Notes: generated from the sequence alone by a model not told the origin. 64,000 nucleotides of DNA from Salsuginibacillus kocurii DSM 18087 (GCF_000377705.1 NZ_KB898626.1:174627-238626), one strand, 5' to 3'. Positions 24,458 to 34,473 are shown, counted from the first letter of the stretch. Numbers and translations: made by a program.

Positions 24458-24783
24458 CGCTCATTATAAGAAAAAATGCTGAAATGACAGGGTTTTGAGG
24501 CTGATTATTATTTGTGGCAAAATGTTGACAATTTTATTTTTCTTTCATTAATATAAATAAGGTGTGTAAAAGTGGATAAAAATGTAATTTTTAAAATGCG
24601 CTACTACTTCTCTGTAGTTTCATAAAAGCTTTGCCTTTACAAAAATTCCTGTTTTCGGAAGCGAGTTTTATGTTTATAGGTTAGAGGCTTTTTTCTTTAC
24701 AGGCTCAAGCGCAACCTCGGCTTCGCCTTCATTACGTTTGAAATATAATTAGCGGGGAATTGACTTTTCAGCAGTCCCCGGGC

Positions 24784-24908
24784 GGGTGCAGGCTGCTTTT
24801 CATGCCACCCACTTAGACGGGAGCGGGTGCACAGTGACGAGGGCGGAGTGCGGTGTCATGAGCATTAAGTGCCGTGCCACCGCCAATGAGTGCGACGTCG
24901 CGAGTTCC
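24784..24908. repeat. Degenerate 21-bp tandem repeat, array 3
   Basis: Four contiguous 21-bp units begin at 24825, 24846, 24867 and 24888, with a further related unit at 24784. They read GAGTGCGGTGTCATGAGCAT and similar on the plus strand, sharing GxGTGC-G--GT with the arrays at 3.8-4.1 kb, which are in the opposite orientation. Confidence 0.7.
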
Positions 24909-24941
24909 CCTTATTTGCGCTATGGCAGCCTCGTCATGATG

Positions 24942-24974
24942 ACAAAAGGGACTGCCTTTTGGGACAGCCCCTAT
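24942..24974 (-). terminator. Likely terminator of the subtilase gene
   Basis: An imperfect hairpin (AGGGGCTGTCC / GGCAGTCCCT on the minus strand) is followed by TTTTG, just past the stop of the protease gene. Confidence 0.6.
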
Positions 24975-24980
24975 CTTTGT

Positions 24981-27377
24981 TTAATTAATAATGACAAACG
25001 TTTCAATGGTATCTTCTTTCCCTTTATACGTTGCTTGAATCAATGCACGGTAAAGACCTGGCTCTACGTCAATGTCCTCTTTCTTTATTTTACGTTCGGT
25101 AACACCCGGCTTAATCTGCTGGAGTTCATCAAACTCTCCGGCAAAACTGAACGTATCAGGTTGATATAATAAAATGGTCACATGTTCAGCCCCGCCTGGT
25201 GCATATAATTCATACGCATAACTGTCTTCAAGTTCGTGTAGTTGAAACGTCGTTATCCGTGGATAATCAGGCTCATTTTTAAACAGCAGGAAAGGAATAT
25301 CGATGTCCTCTCGTCCTCCTACTAAGGTGACATGCCCATCAATATGGTCCATGTCAATGACATCTGGCTGAATTTCCAAACCAATAGTCACTTCTTCTGT
25401 CTCACCAGGCTCTAAGATGAGTGGCGTGGGCAAATGCCAGGTCAAGCCTGTGCCAAGGAGCGTAGGGGCTTCAAAAGAGTAGCTTCTTTTCCTGCTATCA
25501 TGATTTTCAATCGTCATATTCCTTTCGATCCGGTGGGTGTCAGGCTCATCAATCGTGCCAAATGACAAGCTACCCGGTGTCGCTAGGGTTGTTGCTTCAA
25601 GAGCAGCAGGAATCTCAACTCGGCCTGCTCCCTGTACGTATGGTGGATACAAGCCAGCGTCATCGTCGTCTAAAGGTATTGCAGTATTCATCAAGGCAGC
25701 TTTTACTTGCTGAGGTCCCCAATCAGGACGTGCTTGTTTAATTAAAGCTGCAGCCCCAGCAACATGGGGGGCAGCCATACTTGTACCATTTAAGGCCAAA
25801 TATCCCTCTGGCACCGTGCTGTCTATATCCACACCCGGCGCGACAACATCTGGCTTTATCGCAAAGGATTGCGCTACTGGTCCTCTTGAACTGAAGCCGG
25901 CCATATGGTCCGTTTCTTCAATATAATCTGTATACAATGGGACCGTTTCCTTTTCTTCCAGCATGTCTTCTAAAGCTGCTCCGTCTTCTTTAGTGACCGT
26001 TACGGCGGGAATTTTAACTGGATCTTCTACACCAGCTGGAAAAGCTCCTGCTGTGTTGTTTGCAATAATAACTGCAGCTGCCCCGGCTTTATTGGCCATT
26101 TCCAGTTTTTCTTCAATGGAAATTCCGCCCCGGTTTATTAATACGGCTTTCCCGCGAATATTTTCTAAATCTGACTCTAAGCCAAGTCCCCCATCTGCCA
26201 GCATAAGCGGGCGATGGAAACGCCATGGCATTGTCCCTTGGACAGGTTGAATCTCCATTGTTTCTTCAGCATTAACATGTATTTGCGGTTGTCTAAGTGG
26301 CGGGACAGAAGCACCGACTGAGATCGTTTTCTCTGAAGTGCCTGGAGAGCCAACACTCCACATCCCAGGCCCACTGTTGCCATTAGAACTAACAGTAATA
26401 ATTCCTGCTTCAGCTGCCCGATCAAGTGCTTCACTAGTCGGCCAATCGGGGCCGTTTACCGGACTTCCGAGAGACAAATTCAACACGTCCACTTCATCTT
26501 CAATAGCTTGTTCAATTGCTTGCAATATCGTATTGGTAGAGCCATGGCCACCTGGACCAAGGGCTCGGTATACATATAGATCAGCTTCGGGCGCTACGCC
26601 GCGGACCGCTCCATTAGCGGCAATAATGCCCGAGACATGAGTACCATGAAAGGTGGCAGCTTCACCATCTTTTTTCGTTTCCATCGGGTCATCGTCTTGG
26701 TCTACTAAGTCTTTTCCACCTTTAAAATTACGCCTTAAGTCTGGATGATCATAGTCGATGCCTGTATCAATAACTCCTACTTTAATGCCTTTCCCGCTTA
26801 GACGCACACCGTTTTCATCTAAACGATTACGCACCACTTCTGCACCGATAAATGGGACACTTTCTTTAAGTGAGGCCGTGTACTGTTTTGCTTCTTCTAC
26901 TGTTTTTACCGCGGTTAATTCTTCTATTTGATCAGCTTCCTCCTCAGTCAACAGAACAGAAAAGCCAGTTAGGGCATGCTCAAACTCTTCTTCTTTTTCA
27001 ACAGACGGGAGTTGGGTTTCAATATGGTTCCAAACGGCATTAGTATCAGAATCAGGATGTAAAGAAATGATGGCATTGATTTTCTCTTCCCTGATATCTT
27101 CGTCTGTTTCTATTTGCACTTCTTCGATGGATACCGGCTCAATCTCTTGGTCAGTTGCTGATACCTCAGAAGAAGCGGATGACTGGCCAATCAATAAAGC
27201 AGTAAATAAAAAGCACAAACGCAACCGACGAAGATAGGGATTATTTATAGAAAGGGCGACCAGCCCTTGTGGATTGATTGGGATCTTGAGAAGCCAAAAA
27301 GGAGCTATTTTTTGAATGACGGGTTTAACAAAACGTACACAGCACTTCAGCATGCGGGAAATGACCATCCAAAACAT
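24981..27377 (-). CDS. Vpr-like subtilisin-family serine protease
   Basis: A 798-residue exported S8 protease. The triad is Asp204 (GVIDTGIDYDHPDL), His244 (HGTHVSG) and Ser533 (GTSMAAPHV), with Asn334 as the oxyanion residue. A PA-domain insert lies at about 370-485, as in B. subtilis Vpr, which has similar length. Residues 90-170 look like an inhibitor-I9 propeptide. The hydrophobic signal core is at 52-66, preceded by an unusually long basic region. The ATG at 27377 is well supported by GGAGGG nine bases upstream. It has its own terminator and is inserted between the atp operon and mnaA, where B. subtilis has none. Confidence 0.9.
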   Translation of the reverse strand: MFWMVISRMLKCCVRFVKPVIQKIAPFWLLKIPINPQGLVALSINNPYLRRLRLCFLFTALLIGQSSASSEVSATDQEIEPVSIEEVQIETDEDIREEKINAIISLHPDSDTNAVWNHIETQLPSVEKEEEFEHALTGFSVLLTEEEADQIEELTAVKTVEEAKQYTASLKESVPFIGAEVVRNRLDENGVRLSGKGIKVGVIDTGIDYDHPDLRRNFKGGKDLVDQDDDPMETKKDGEAATFHGTHVSGIIAANGAVRGVAPEADLYVYRALGPGGHGSTNTILQAIEQAIEDEVDVLNLSLGSPVNGPDWPTSEALDRAAEAGIITVSSNGNSGPGMWSVGSPGTSEKTISVGASVPPLRQPQIHVNAEETMEIQPVQGTMPWRFHRPLMLADGGLGLESDLENIRGKAVLINRGGISIEEKLEMANKAGAAAVIIANNTAGAFPAGVEDPVKIPAVTVTKEDGAALEDMLEEKETVPLYTDYIEETDHMAGFSSRGPVAQSFAIKPDVVAPGVDIDSTVPEGYLALNGTSMAAPHVAGAAALIKQARPDWGPQQVKAALMNTAIPLDDDDAGLYPPYVQGAGRVEIPAALEATTLATPGSLSFGTIDEPDTHRIERNMTIENHDSRKRSYSFEAPTLLGTGLTWHLPTPLILEPGETEEVTIGLEIQPDVIDMDHIDGHVTLVGGREDIDIPFLLFKNEPDYPRITTFQLHELEDSYAYELYAPGGAEHVTILLYQPDTFSFAGEFDELQQIKPGVTERKIKKEDIDVEPGLYRALIQATYKGKEDTIETFVIIN

Positions 27378-27513
27378 TCCACGTACCCTCCTTTACAGGG
27401 TAGCGTGCCCGTGAGGAGCAAAAATATGTGAACAGCCAGCAATTTTTTATCCAGAATTTAGTAATTAACCGCAGTGCTTAAACCATAAAGAAAAGTGATA
27501 AGAATATATTAAA

Positions 27514-27547
27514 AACCAGCCATGGTATTGTTTCATCACGACTGGTT
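27514..27547 (-). terminator. Terminator of the epimerase gene
   Basis: AACCAG pairs with CTGGTT around a 22-base loop, followed by TTTTT on the minus strand. It is about 40 bases past the mnaA stop. The stem is short, so confidence is moderate. Confidence 0.5.
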
Positions 27548-27589
27548 ACAAGCCTCTTGGGCTTACGTTGTATGAGTTTTTGGAAAAAG

Positions 27590-28747
27590 TTAACGAGAGC
27601 CGAGCGGTCGGAATGTATCTGGCTTATCCTCACGCTTATCAAAGAAATGTTCAATTGCTTCGGCAATACGGCGTGAAGCCTCCCCGTCCCCGTAAGGGTT
27701 CGAAGCTTTGGACATTTGTTCATAGGCAGCTACGTCATTTAACAACTCGCTTGCCAGTGTATAGAGGTCTTCTTCTTTCGTACCTGCAAGCTTTAAAGTA
27801 CCCGCTTCAATTCCTTCTGGCCGCTCAGTCGTGTTGCGCAGCACCAGCACTGGCGTCCCAAGTGAAGGAGCTTCTTCTTGAATGCCACCGGAGTCCGTTA
27901 AAATGATTTCAGCGCGAGCAGCAAAATTATGAAAGTCTCGTACTTCAAGAGGATCAATTAAATGAATGCGCGGGTCGTTTCCTAAAATGTCATCTGCCGC
28001 TTCTCTTACCACCGGATTTAAATGAACTGGATAAACGACTTGTACGTCTTCATTTTCCGTGACGAGACGTTTAATCGCCTTAAACATTCCCCGCATCGGT
28101 TCGCCGAGATTTTCACGGCGGTGAGCGGTCATTAAAACGAGGCGGTCTTTGCCTAATTTTTCTAACACTTCATGCTCATAATCATCTGAAACTGTCGTCT
28201 TTAAGGCATCAATTGCCGTATTTCCGGTGACATACACGTGTTCAGCTTCTTTATTCTCAGCAAGGAGATTTTGTTCTGCTTGTTCTGTTGGAGCAAAATG
28301 TAAGTCTGCCATCACCCCGGTTAACTGTCTGTTTAACTCTTCCGGGAACGGAGCATATTTCTCCCATGTACGGAGCCCAGCTTCCACATGACCAACAGCA
28401 ATTTGGTTGTAATAAGCAGCTAGGCTGGCCACAAACGTCGTGGTCGTATCTCCGTGAACGAGCACAATATCCGGCTTTACGCTTTTCAAAATATCATCGA
28501 GCCCTTGTAACGCTCGAGTTGTTACATCCGCCAACGTCTGTCTGGCTTGCATAATGTTTAAATCATAATCAGGTGTAACGCCAAACATCGTAAGTACTTG
28601 ATCAAGCATTTCCCGGTGCTGTCCGGTTACTGTCACGATCGGCTCAATCGTCTCAGTATGTTTTTCAAGTTCGAGACACAACGGCGCCATTTTTATCGCT
28701 TCCGGCCGAGTCCCAAATACGGTCATGACTTTGATTTTCTTTGCCAC
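27590..28747 (-). CDS. mnaA: UDP-N-acetylglucosamine 2-epimerase
   Basis: The non-hydrolysing epimerase interconverts UDP-GlcNAc and UDP-ManNAc, the precursor for teichoic acid linkage units. The 385-residue protein has GTRPEAIKMAPL, TGQHREMLDQ, HGDTTTT, HVEAGLRT, HRRENLGEP and DSGGIQEEAPS, all typical. The start is GTG at 28747, with AAAGGA upstream. The order upp-mnaA-atpI matches B. subtilis (mnaA = yvyH), except for the inserted protease gene. Confidence 0.96.
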   Translation of the reverse strand: MAKKIKVMTVFGTRPEAIKMAPLCLELEKHTETIEPIVTVTGQHREMLDQVLTMFGVTPDYDLNIMQARQTLADVTTRALQGLDDILKSVKPDIVLVHGDTTTTFVASLAAYYNQIAVGHVEAGLRTWEKYAPFPEELNRQLTGVMADLHFAPTEQAEQNLLAENKEAEHVYVTGNTAIDALKTTVSDDYEHEVLEKLGKDRLVLMTAHRRENLGEPMRGMFKAIKRLVTENEDVQVVYPVHLNPVVREAADDILGNDPRIHLIDPLEVRDFHNFAARAEIILTDSGGIQEEAPSLGTPVLVLRNTTERPEGIEAGTLKLAGTKEEDLYTLASELLNDVAAYEQMSKASNPYGDGEASRRIAEAIEHFFDKREDKPDTFRPLGSR

Positions 28748-28809
28748 TATGCACCATTCCTTTCGCTCGGACGACAGAAAGCGAAGCCTGTAAGCTTCGC
28801 TTCCGTACT

Positions 28810-29439
28810 TTATTTTGTTCCAAACAGACGGTCACCTGCATCACCCAGGCCAGGTACAATGTACCCTTTTTCATCAAGCTTCTCGTCCATGGCAGCCAAG
28901 AAGATATCTACATCAGGGTGCTCTTCCTGTACGACTTCGACACCTTCAGGAGCAGCAATCAGGCACATAAGCTTAATATTTGTGGCTCCGCGTTTTTTAA
29001 TGGAGGTAATGGCTTCTGCAGCTGAGCCTCCTGTAGCAAGCATTGGATCAATGACAATAAATTCGCGTTCTTCCACATCGCTTGGAAGCTTCACGTAATA
29101 TTCAACCGGCTGCAAGGTTTCAGGGTCACGGTATAAACCGACATGGCCCACTTTTGCAGCCGGCATAAGCTGTAAAATCCCATCTACCATGCCGAGTCCA
29201 GCACGTAAAATCGGCACAAGGCCTAGCTTTTTCCCTGCGATTCGCTTCGATGTCGATGGTCCAACAGGAGTGTCCACTGTAACATCCTGCAACTGAATAT
29301 CGCGCGTAATTTCAAATGCCATTAAAGCAGCCACTTCATCGACGAGTTCTCTAAACTCTTTAGTGCCTGTGTTCACGTCACGAATAAATGTTAACTTATG
29401 TTGAATTAATGGATGGTCGAAAACGTATACTTTTCCCAT
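28810..29439 (-). CDS. upp: Uracil phosphoribosyltransferase
   Basis: Upp makes UMP from uracil and PRPP in pyrimidine salvage. The PRPP loop is [12 protein letters not shown], and the C-terminal uracil-binding part reads [19 protein letters not shown] chose the ATG at 29439 ([11 protein letters not shown]), which gives 209 residues, the same as B. subtilis; the longer frame begins at a TTG and its first codons contain the AAAGGAG binding site. Confidence 0.96.
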   Translation of the reverse strand: MGKVYVFDHPLIQHKLTFIRDVNTGTKEFRELVDEVAALMAFEITRDIQLQDVTVDTPVGPSTSKRIAGKKLGLVPILRAGLGMVDGILQLMPAAKVGHVGLYRDPETLQPVEYYVKLPSDVEEREFIVIDPMLATGGSAAEAITSIKKRGATNIKLMCLIAAPEGVEVVQEEHPDVDIFLAAMDEKLDEKGYIVPGLGDAGDRLFGTK

Positions 29440-29715
29440 AGATCCACTGCTCTCCTTTATTTGCACGATTAAAGATGGTAAAGCTAGCTTGCCGAACGAT
29501 ATATATCATCTTCATTGAATGACTCATTCTTTCAAGATTCTACATAAAAAGAAGGATGCCTTCAAGAGCTTATGAAAAACATTACGATTCTGACTTTTTG
29601 CATATTGAGTTCTTCTCCTTCCCCGGTCTGTAGAATGCCCAGAATAACAAGGATTGAAACAAGTGAACCGAACTTATATGAGAAGAAAAAATAAGTGAAC
29701 AGCAAGCCAAAAAAT
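29440..29715. other. Intergenic region upstream of upp
   Basis: About 280 bases without a supported gene. The upp promoter is expected here. No riboswitch-like structure was recognised. Confidence 0.35.
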
Positions 29716-29743
29716 TGCGCCCCGCATTTTAGCGAAAGGCGCA
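29716..29743 (-). terminator. Terminator of glyA
   Basis: TGCGCC pairs with GGCGCA across a 16-base loop. The stem is followed by a T tract on both strands, so it may be bidirectional. It lies about 50 bases past the glyA stop. Confidence 0.75.
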
Positions 29744-29790
29744 GTTTTTGTGCTCTGTTTCATGCATGAAAGGGAAAAAAACAGCTTTTC

Positions 29791-31059
29791 TTATAAATGG
29801 GTATACATTGGGAACTTCTCTGTTAAGGCAGCCACACGTTTTCTCGCTTCTTCTAGCTTCTCTTCATCTTCATGGTTGTTCAAGGTAAGCGCCATAACTT
29901 CGCCAATTTCATCCATTTCTGCTTCTCCAAACCCACGCGAGGTAACGGCTGCAGTCCCAATACGGATGCCGCTTGTTACAAATGGGCTTTCAGGATCAAA
30001 CGGAATTCCATTTTTATTTGTGGTAAGCCCAACTTCATCCAGCGCTTTTTCAGCAATTTTTCCGGTAAGGTTTAAGCTACGCAGATCCAAGAGGAGCAAA
30101 TGATTGTCAGTACCGTCAGAAACGAGGTCAATGCCGCCACGTTTTAAGGCTTCACCCAGGCGCTTGGCATTTTTGATAATAGATTGACCGTACGTTTTAA
30201 ATTCAGGCTGAAGTGCTTCGCCAAAAGCTACAGCTTTAGCAGCAATGACGTGCATTAATGGGCCGCCCTGAAGTCCTGGAAATACTGCTTTATCAATCTT
30301 CTTTCCGAATTGTTCTTCACAAAGAATTAAGCCGCCACGTGGACCACGTAATGTTTTATGAGTGGTGGTGGTAACAAAATGTGCGTGAGGAACAGGGGTG
30401 TTATGGTCTCCTGTGGCTACAAGCCCAGCAATATGAGCCATATCCACCATTAGATAAGCCCCTACTTCATCGGCAATCTCCCGGAACTTTTTAAAGTCGA
30501 TCTCCCTTGGGTATGCGCTGGCACCAGCTACGATCATTTTCGGCTGATGCTCTTTCGCTGCTTTTAACACTTCATCATAATCGATATACTGCGTATCTTT
30601 ATCTACGCCATAATCTACAAAATTATATTGAACTCCGCTGAAGTTTACCGGAGCCCCGTGCGTCAAATGACCGCCATGGGAAAGGTTCATCCCAAGCACT
30701 GTGTCACCGTGTTCTAAAGCTGTATAATAAACGGCCATGTTAGCCTGAGCCCCAGAGTGAGGCTGGACGTTCACATGTTCTGCGCCAAACAATTCTTTGG
30801 CACGGTCCCGGGCAATATCTTCAGCGACATCTACATGTTCACAACCTCCATAATAGCGGCGGCCAGGATAACCTTCTGCATATTTGTTTGTAAGTACAGA
30901 GCCTTGAGCTTCCATAACTGCTTGGCTTACGAAGTTCTCCGAAGCAATAAGTTCAATTTTTTCCCGTTGGCGTTTAAGTTCATTTTCTAGCGCTGCAAAA
31001 ACGGCAGGATCTTGTTTTTTTACAGTCCCCATAGGGTGTTCATGCTTTGTCGATTCCAT
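29791..31059 (-). CDS. glyA: Serine hydroxymethyltransferase
   Basis: GlyA converts serine and tetrahydrofolate to glycine and methylene-THF, the main one-carbon source. The 422-residue PLP enzyme contains [24 protein letters not shown], and the PLP lysine motif [14 protein letters not shown]. The ATG at 31059 follows AAAGGGG at slightly long spacing; the first ten or so residues extend beyond the B. subtilis protein. It stands between ywlG and upp as in B. subtilis. Confidence 0.97.
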   Translation of the reverse strand: MESTKHEHPMGTVKKQDPAVFAALENELKRQREKIELIASENFVSQAVMEAQGSVLTNKYAEGYPGRRYYGGCEHVDVAEDIARDRAKELFGAEHVNVQPHSGAQANMAVYYTALEHGDTVLGMNLSHGGHLTHGAPVNFSGVQYNFVDYGVDKDTQYIDYDEVLKAAKEHQPKMIVAGASAYPREIDFKKFREIADEVGAYLMVDMAHIAGLVATGDHNTPVPHAHFVTTTTHKTLRGPRGGLILCEEQFGKKIDKAVFPGLQGGPLMHVIAAKAVAFGEALQPEFKTYGQSIIKNAKRLGEALKRGGIDLVSDGTDNHLLLLDLRSLNLTGKIAEKALDEVGLTTNKNGIPFDPESPFVTSGIRIGTAAVTSRGFGEAEMDEIGEVMALTLNNHEDEEKLEEARKRVAALTEKFPMYTHL

Positions 31060-31275
31060 TGTGCGATATTCCCCTTTCTCTAGCAGAGGTTATCCGAACG
31101 CTCTCCCCTGCAACTCGTAAAATATTCGGTTCTATTGTAACATGCCTGGAAGGTAGGTGAAGGTTTTTTTCGAATTTATACACAAAGTTGCAGATGAAGA
31201 TGAAGAGAGACAAACAGGACTCATTCATTGCTGCACCAGAAACATTGACCCCTTTAAGCAAATGTTGGGAAAAGA

Positions 31276-31818
31276 CTAAGCATACGTAGCTCGAACGCCG
31301 CCAATTAATTTAGGACGAGTGCGGGCCATGGTTACATGAGCATCGCCTATCGTTTTTACGGTTGAACGCACAGGAACAGCAACAGGTTTTAAATGCATAC
31401 CAATCAACGTATCCCCAATATCGATCCCTGCTTCAGCCCGTACATTTTCTACGACCATCATATCCTTCCCATGATGGTACGCATGCGTGCACATTGAACC
31501 TCCTGCTTTTGTGTGTGGAATGACACTCACTTCATCATAACCCCTCTGCCTGGCTGCTTGCCTTGGCAGCACCAGGGCCCGGTTTATATGCTCACATCCT
31601 TGAAAGGCGGTAAAAGCTCCTGTTTTTTCTTCGAATGCTTTGAATTCTGCAAATAGGGCGTCCGCTACTTCCTCTGAGCCTCCTGAACCGATTTTTTCAC
31701 CAATCACTTCACTTGTGGAGGTACCTACAACTAGCAAATCTCCTTCCCCAAGCTGTGCTGCTTCATTCAAATCATCCAATGCAATTTGCAGCTGCTGACG
31801 AAGCTCTTTCATTTTCAC
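31276..31818 (-). CDS. ywlG: YwlG family protein (UPF0340)
   Basis: A 180-residue member of the UPF0340/TIGR01440 family. It has the family segments LLVVGTSTSEVIGEKIGS, GCEHINRALV and DIGDTLIGMHLKPVAVPVR. The GTG at 31818 is preceded by GGAGGAGGG, so I kept it rather than the ATG two codons later. The biochemical function is unknown. The position rpiB-ywlG-glyA is conserved in Bacillus. Confidence 0.93.
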   Translation of the reverse strand: MKMKELRQQLQIALDDLNEAAQLGEGDLLVVGTSTSEVIGEKIGSGGSEEVADALFAEFKAFEEKTGAFTAFQGCEHINRALVLPRQAARQRGYDEVSVIPHTKAGGSMCTHAYHHGKDMMVVENVRAEAGIDIGDTLIGMHLKPVAVPVRSTVKTIGDAHVTMARTRPKLIGGVRATYA

Positions 31819-32003
31819 TTAGCCCTCCTCCTTTCAGTTATCCGCCAACTTCTACCTTTATAGGGAAATTGGTTTTGTTTGCTGTCTAACTCTTAAGCAG
31901 TCCTACACGAACATAAAAAAGATCTTGTATTCTTTTTATGATCTTTACATTTGTTTGTCCTCAAATGAGCAGAGTGATAAAGAAACAAGATCTTTTAGTT
32001 ATA

Positions 32004-32444
32004 TTATTTCATTTCAATATTCATCATTTTTTCAACGCGGAGAGCGTGACGGCCGCCTTCATAGTCTGTATCCAACCAAGCTGCTGTTATTTCTTGAGCT
32101 AGACCCGGTCCAATAATACGTTCTCCCATGGCGAGAATATTAGAATCATTATGCTGTCTCGTTGCTTTTGCACTAAATACATCGTGCACAAGCGCACAAC
32201 GAATGCCTTCTACTTTATTAGCACTAATTGACATGCCAATACCCGTTCCGCAAATTAAAATACCGCGGTCCACCGTGCCGGCGGCCACTTTTTCAGCAAC
32301 CTCCTTGGCAAAATCGGGATAATCTACGGAATCTGGTCCTTCTGTGCCTACATCTTCAAAAGAAAGACCCCTCTCCTCAAGCAATGGCAAAATTTCTTTT
32401 TTTAATTTATAGCCAGCATGGTCTGAACCAATCGCAATTTTCAT
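32004..32444 (-). CDS. rpiB: Ribose-5-phosphate isomerase B
   Basis: RpiB interconverts ribose-5-phosphate and ribulose-5-phosphate. The 146-residue protein carries GSDHAGYKLK at the N-terminus and the active-site ILICGTGIGMSISANK with its Cys. The ATG follows GAAAGGATGAG. It corresponds to B. subtilis YwlF between ywlG and ywlE. Confidence 0.95.
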   Translation of the reverse strand: MKIAIGSDHAGYKLKKEILPLLEERGLSFEDVGTEGPDSVDYPDFAKEVAEKVAAGTVDRGILICGTGIGMSISANKVEGIRCALVHDVFSAKATRQHNDSNILAMGERIIGPGLAQEITAAWLDTDYEGGRHALRVEKMMNIEMK

Positions 32445-32481
32445 CTCTACTCATCCTTTCTCTATTTACATCGCAAATTTA

Positions 32482-33078
32482 TCAATCGTTTCTTTCAAGC
32501 GGCGTGATCTTGAACTTGCTCAGCAATACGGTCACATCTTCTACCGACTCCGCTTTGTTCTGGATCGAATAAGAGGAACTTTCTGCTCCTTGTGAAATTT
32601 CCCCGATTGTAGCGGCACTATTCTCTGCTTCCGAGGTTACACTTTCAGAAGCCTCAGTAATCTCAGCTACTTTTTGGTTCGTTTCTTTAAAATTCGCTTC
32701 AATGTTGCCTACCATTTTGCGGATACTACCAACCATATCATTATAAGCTAGTGCAAGTGACCTTAGTTCATCATCTGATTTCGTAGCTGTTACATCTTCA
32801 CGGATGTCCCCATCAGCTGCACGCTTAGCTGCGTGTTCAATTCGCCCTAATGGTTTGGTTACTAACGGAGCTGCAAAAAAAGCAAGAACCCCACTCCACA
32901 TCCAACCTAAAACAAGAGTAAACACAAAAAGCTTCCTTTGAAATAGCCCATTCTGCCGGGAGCCAATCTGCTAACACAAAAATAAAAAATAAACTTGTCC
33001 CATACGTAACAACAGAAAGAGCGGTAACCCCTAATACACGTTTTTTCGTAAACTAAAACGGTATTTCCCCTTTGACAT
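32482..33078 (-). pseudogene. Decayed methyl-accepting chemotaxis protein gene
   Basis: The intact-looking part (32482-32925) encodes a HAMP-like segment (TKPLGRIEHAAKRAADGD), a short piece of signalling helix, and a typical receptor C-terminus (LLSKFKI). Upstream DNA encodes the expected N-terminus (MSKGKYRFSLRKK and a first membrane helix) from an ATG at 33078 but needs frame changes at the A run 33041-33046 and near the run 32926-32930. The methylation and CheW-binding hairpin of about 200 residues is missing. I read it as a receptor with two frameshifts and an internal deletion. Homopolymer sequencing errors could explain the frameshifts but not the deletion. Confidence 0.8.
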
Positions 33079-33092
33079 GACGGCACACTTTC

Positions 33093-33545
33093 CTACCCAT
33101 CTTCTTTAATTTTAGCGAGTGCTTGATCTAAGAGGCGCTCTAGTTCTGTGGCAGTGGCCCGGTATACACCAAGTCCTCCGCCAATTGGATCTGAGATGTC
33201 TACATCGTCTGTGTCCTCACCTGCAACAAAAGTTTTTAACGTGAACGCTTTCGACGAAGCGGATGGGTAGAGACGCTTAAGCATCTCTAAATGGGTGCGC
33301 GTCATTGTCAATATTACATCTGCCCATTCGATTAATTGTTCATCTACCGGCTGCGAAGAATGCTTCACATCTATCCCTTTTTCCTGTAATACAGCTTTTG
33401 CTTCCTCAGCAGGGTCCATGCCTGGCACAGCACTAATTCCTGCTGAACGAACTTCTAAATTCCCTTCATTTTTGGCATCTAGAATAGCTTGAGCCATCGG
33501 GCTGCGACATGTATTTCCAGTGCACACAATCAGAATGTGCTTCAT
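33093..33545 (-). CDS. ywlE: Protein arginine phosphatase YwlE
   Basis: A low-molecular-weight phosphatase-fold enzyme. The P-loop CTGNTCRSPM contains catalytic Cys8 and, at residue 12, the Thr that in B. subtilis YwlE confers phospho-arginine specificity over phosphotyrosine. The general acid is in SDPIGGG. It should oppose McsB arginine kinase in protein quality control. I chose the ATG at 33545 (MKHILIVCTG); the 11 extra codons of the longer frame include the AGGG binding site. Its neighbours match the ywlC-D-E-F group. Confidence 0.93.
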   Translation of the reverse strand: MKHILIVCTGNTCRSPMAQAILDAKNEGNLEVRSAGISAVPGMDPAEEAKAVLQEKGIDVKHSSQPVDEQLIEWADVILTMTRTHLEMLKRLYPSASSKAFTLKTFVAGEDTDDVDISDPIGGGLGVYRATATELERLLDQALAKIKEDG

Positions 33546-33676
33546 CCATTTTCCCTGCCTTTCTGCTTCATTTGCCAAATTGAATATATTTATATTTTAT
33601 CATATTTAACAAGCTAACCAAATCGAGGCAGAGAGAAATCCATGACATTTGTCTCACAAACAAAGGTGGATAATCC

Positions 33677-34228
33677 CTACGTTAGAATTAGTTCCGCTGC
33701 CATTTTTAACCCGAAAAATAATAAAATCAAACCGCCCACACACTCTCCAATCACCCCGTACTTCTTATGAAAAATCCTTGCGCCAACTAACCCTACCAGG
33801 GTACATAACGCGCTCATCAGCCCAAATAACAAAAGCACAATCCATAGGTGAACCCCGACAATACCTAATGTCATACCGGCAGAAAGGCTGTCCAAACTAA
33901 CTATAAATGCAAACACCACTATTCCCGCACCTGATAAAGAATACCAAGGAGAGGTATTTGGCTGGTTAGCTTCTAGTAACATATGGACCCCTATTGCTAC
34001 TAGAAGCAGTGCGCCAGCCCATAATGCACCTTGGCCAAACACATCTGCTAAATAATGCCCCCCTGCTATTCCGATAACGGGCATTAGCATATGGAAGGCT
34101 CCGACCATCGCTGCGGCGAACCAGATAGCATTTTTGCTACGCTGTTTCATCCCCAAGGCGAGAGAGACGGAAAATGCATCCATCCCTAAAGCCAAAGCAA
34201 GAAGCCCCGTACCTGTCCATTCCGTCAC
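33677..34228 (-). CDS. mntP: MntP-type manganese efflux pump
   Basis: A 183-residue, six-helix membrane protein of the MntP family (B. subtilis YwlD). It has the two repeated acidic membrane motifs LGMDAFSVSLALGM and SLDSLSAGMTLG. It probably exports Mn2+. The GTG start follows AAGGAGG. No yybP-ykoY manganese riboswitch was recognised upstream; the gap to tsaC is 323 bases. Confidence 0.9.
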   Translation of the reverse strand: MTEWTGTGLLALALGMDAFSVSLALGMKQRSKNAIWFAAAMVGAFHMLMPVIGIAGGHYLADVFGQGALWAGALLLVAIGVHMLLEANQPNTSPWYSLSGAGIVVFAFIVSLDSLSAGMTLGIVGVHLWIVLLLFGLMSALCTLVGLVGARIFHKKYGVIGECVGGLILLFFGLKMAAELILT

Positions 34229-34473
34229 AACAATTCCTCCTTGTCCATCCCTCTATCTTTCAGATGTATGCTAAAAACGAAAGAATAGACAAAGAAAAGC
34301 TGAAACAGCGAACGTTTCTTAAACGCAGATAATGACGATACAAGGCGGTAAGGCGTCGATATTACAAGTGCAAATGCAATCAAAAATCTTTCGGCTTTTG
34401 CTCAGGGTGATGGGAGTGGATGATTTCTTTACAGCTAAGTAATGCTTAGCACTGCTGACACTTCTACACAAAA
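34229..34473. other. Intergenic region between tsaC and mntP
   Basis: About 245 bases with no supported gene. A promoter for mntP may lie here, but I cannot identify one with confidence. Confidence 0.3.

Larger units (their letters stand above)
24294..24936. other. Intergenic region upstream of the atp operon
   Basis: About 640 bases hold the atp promoter, an AT-rich stretch (24480-24620) and a 21-bp repeat array. The plus-strand ORF crossing 24786-25169 is a product of the repeats and the shadow of the protease gene. Confidence 0.5.

Noticed and set aside
31912-32000. Inverted repeat GATCTTGT / ACAAGATC as a terminator between rpiB and ywlG
   Set aside because: The loop of more than 50 bases is too long for an intrinsic terminator, and no adjacent T tract is convincing.
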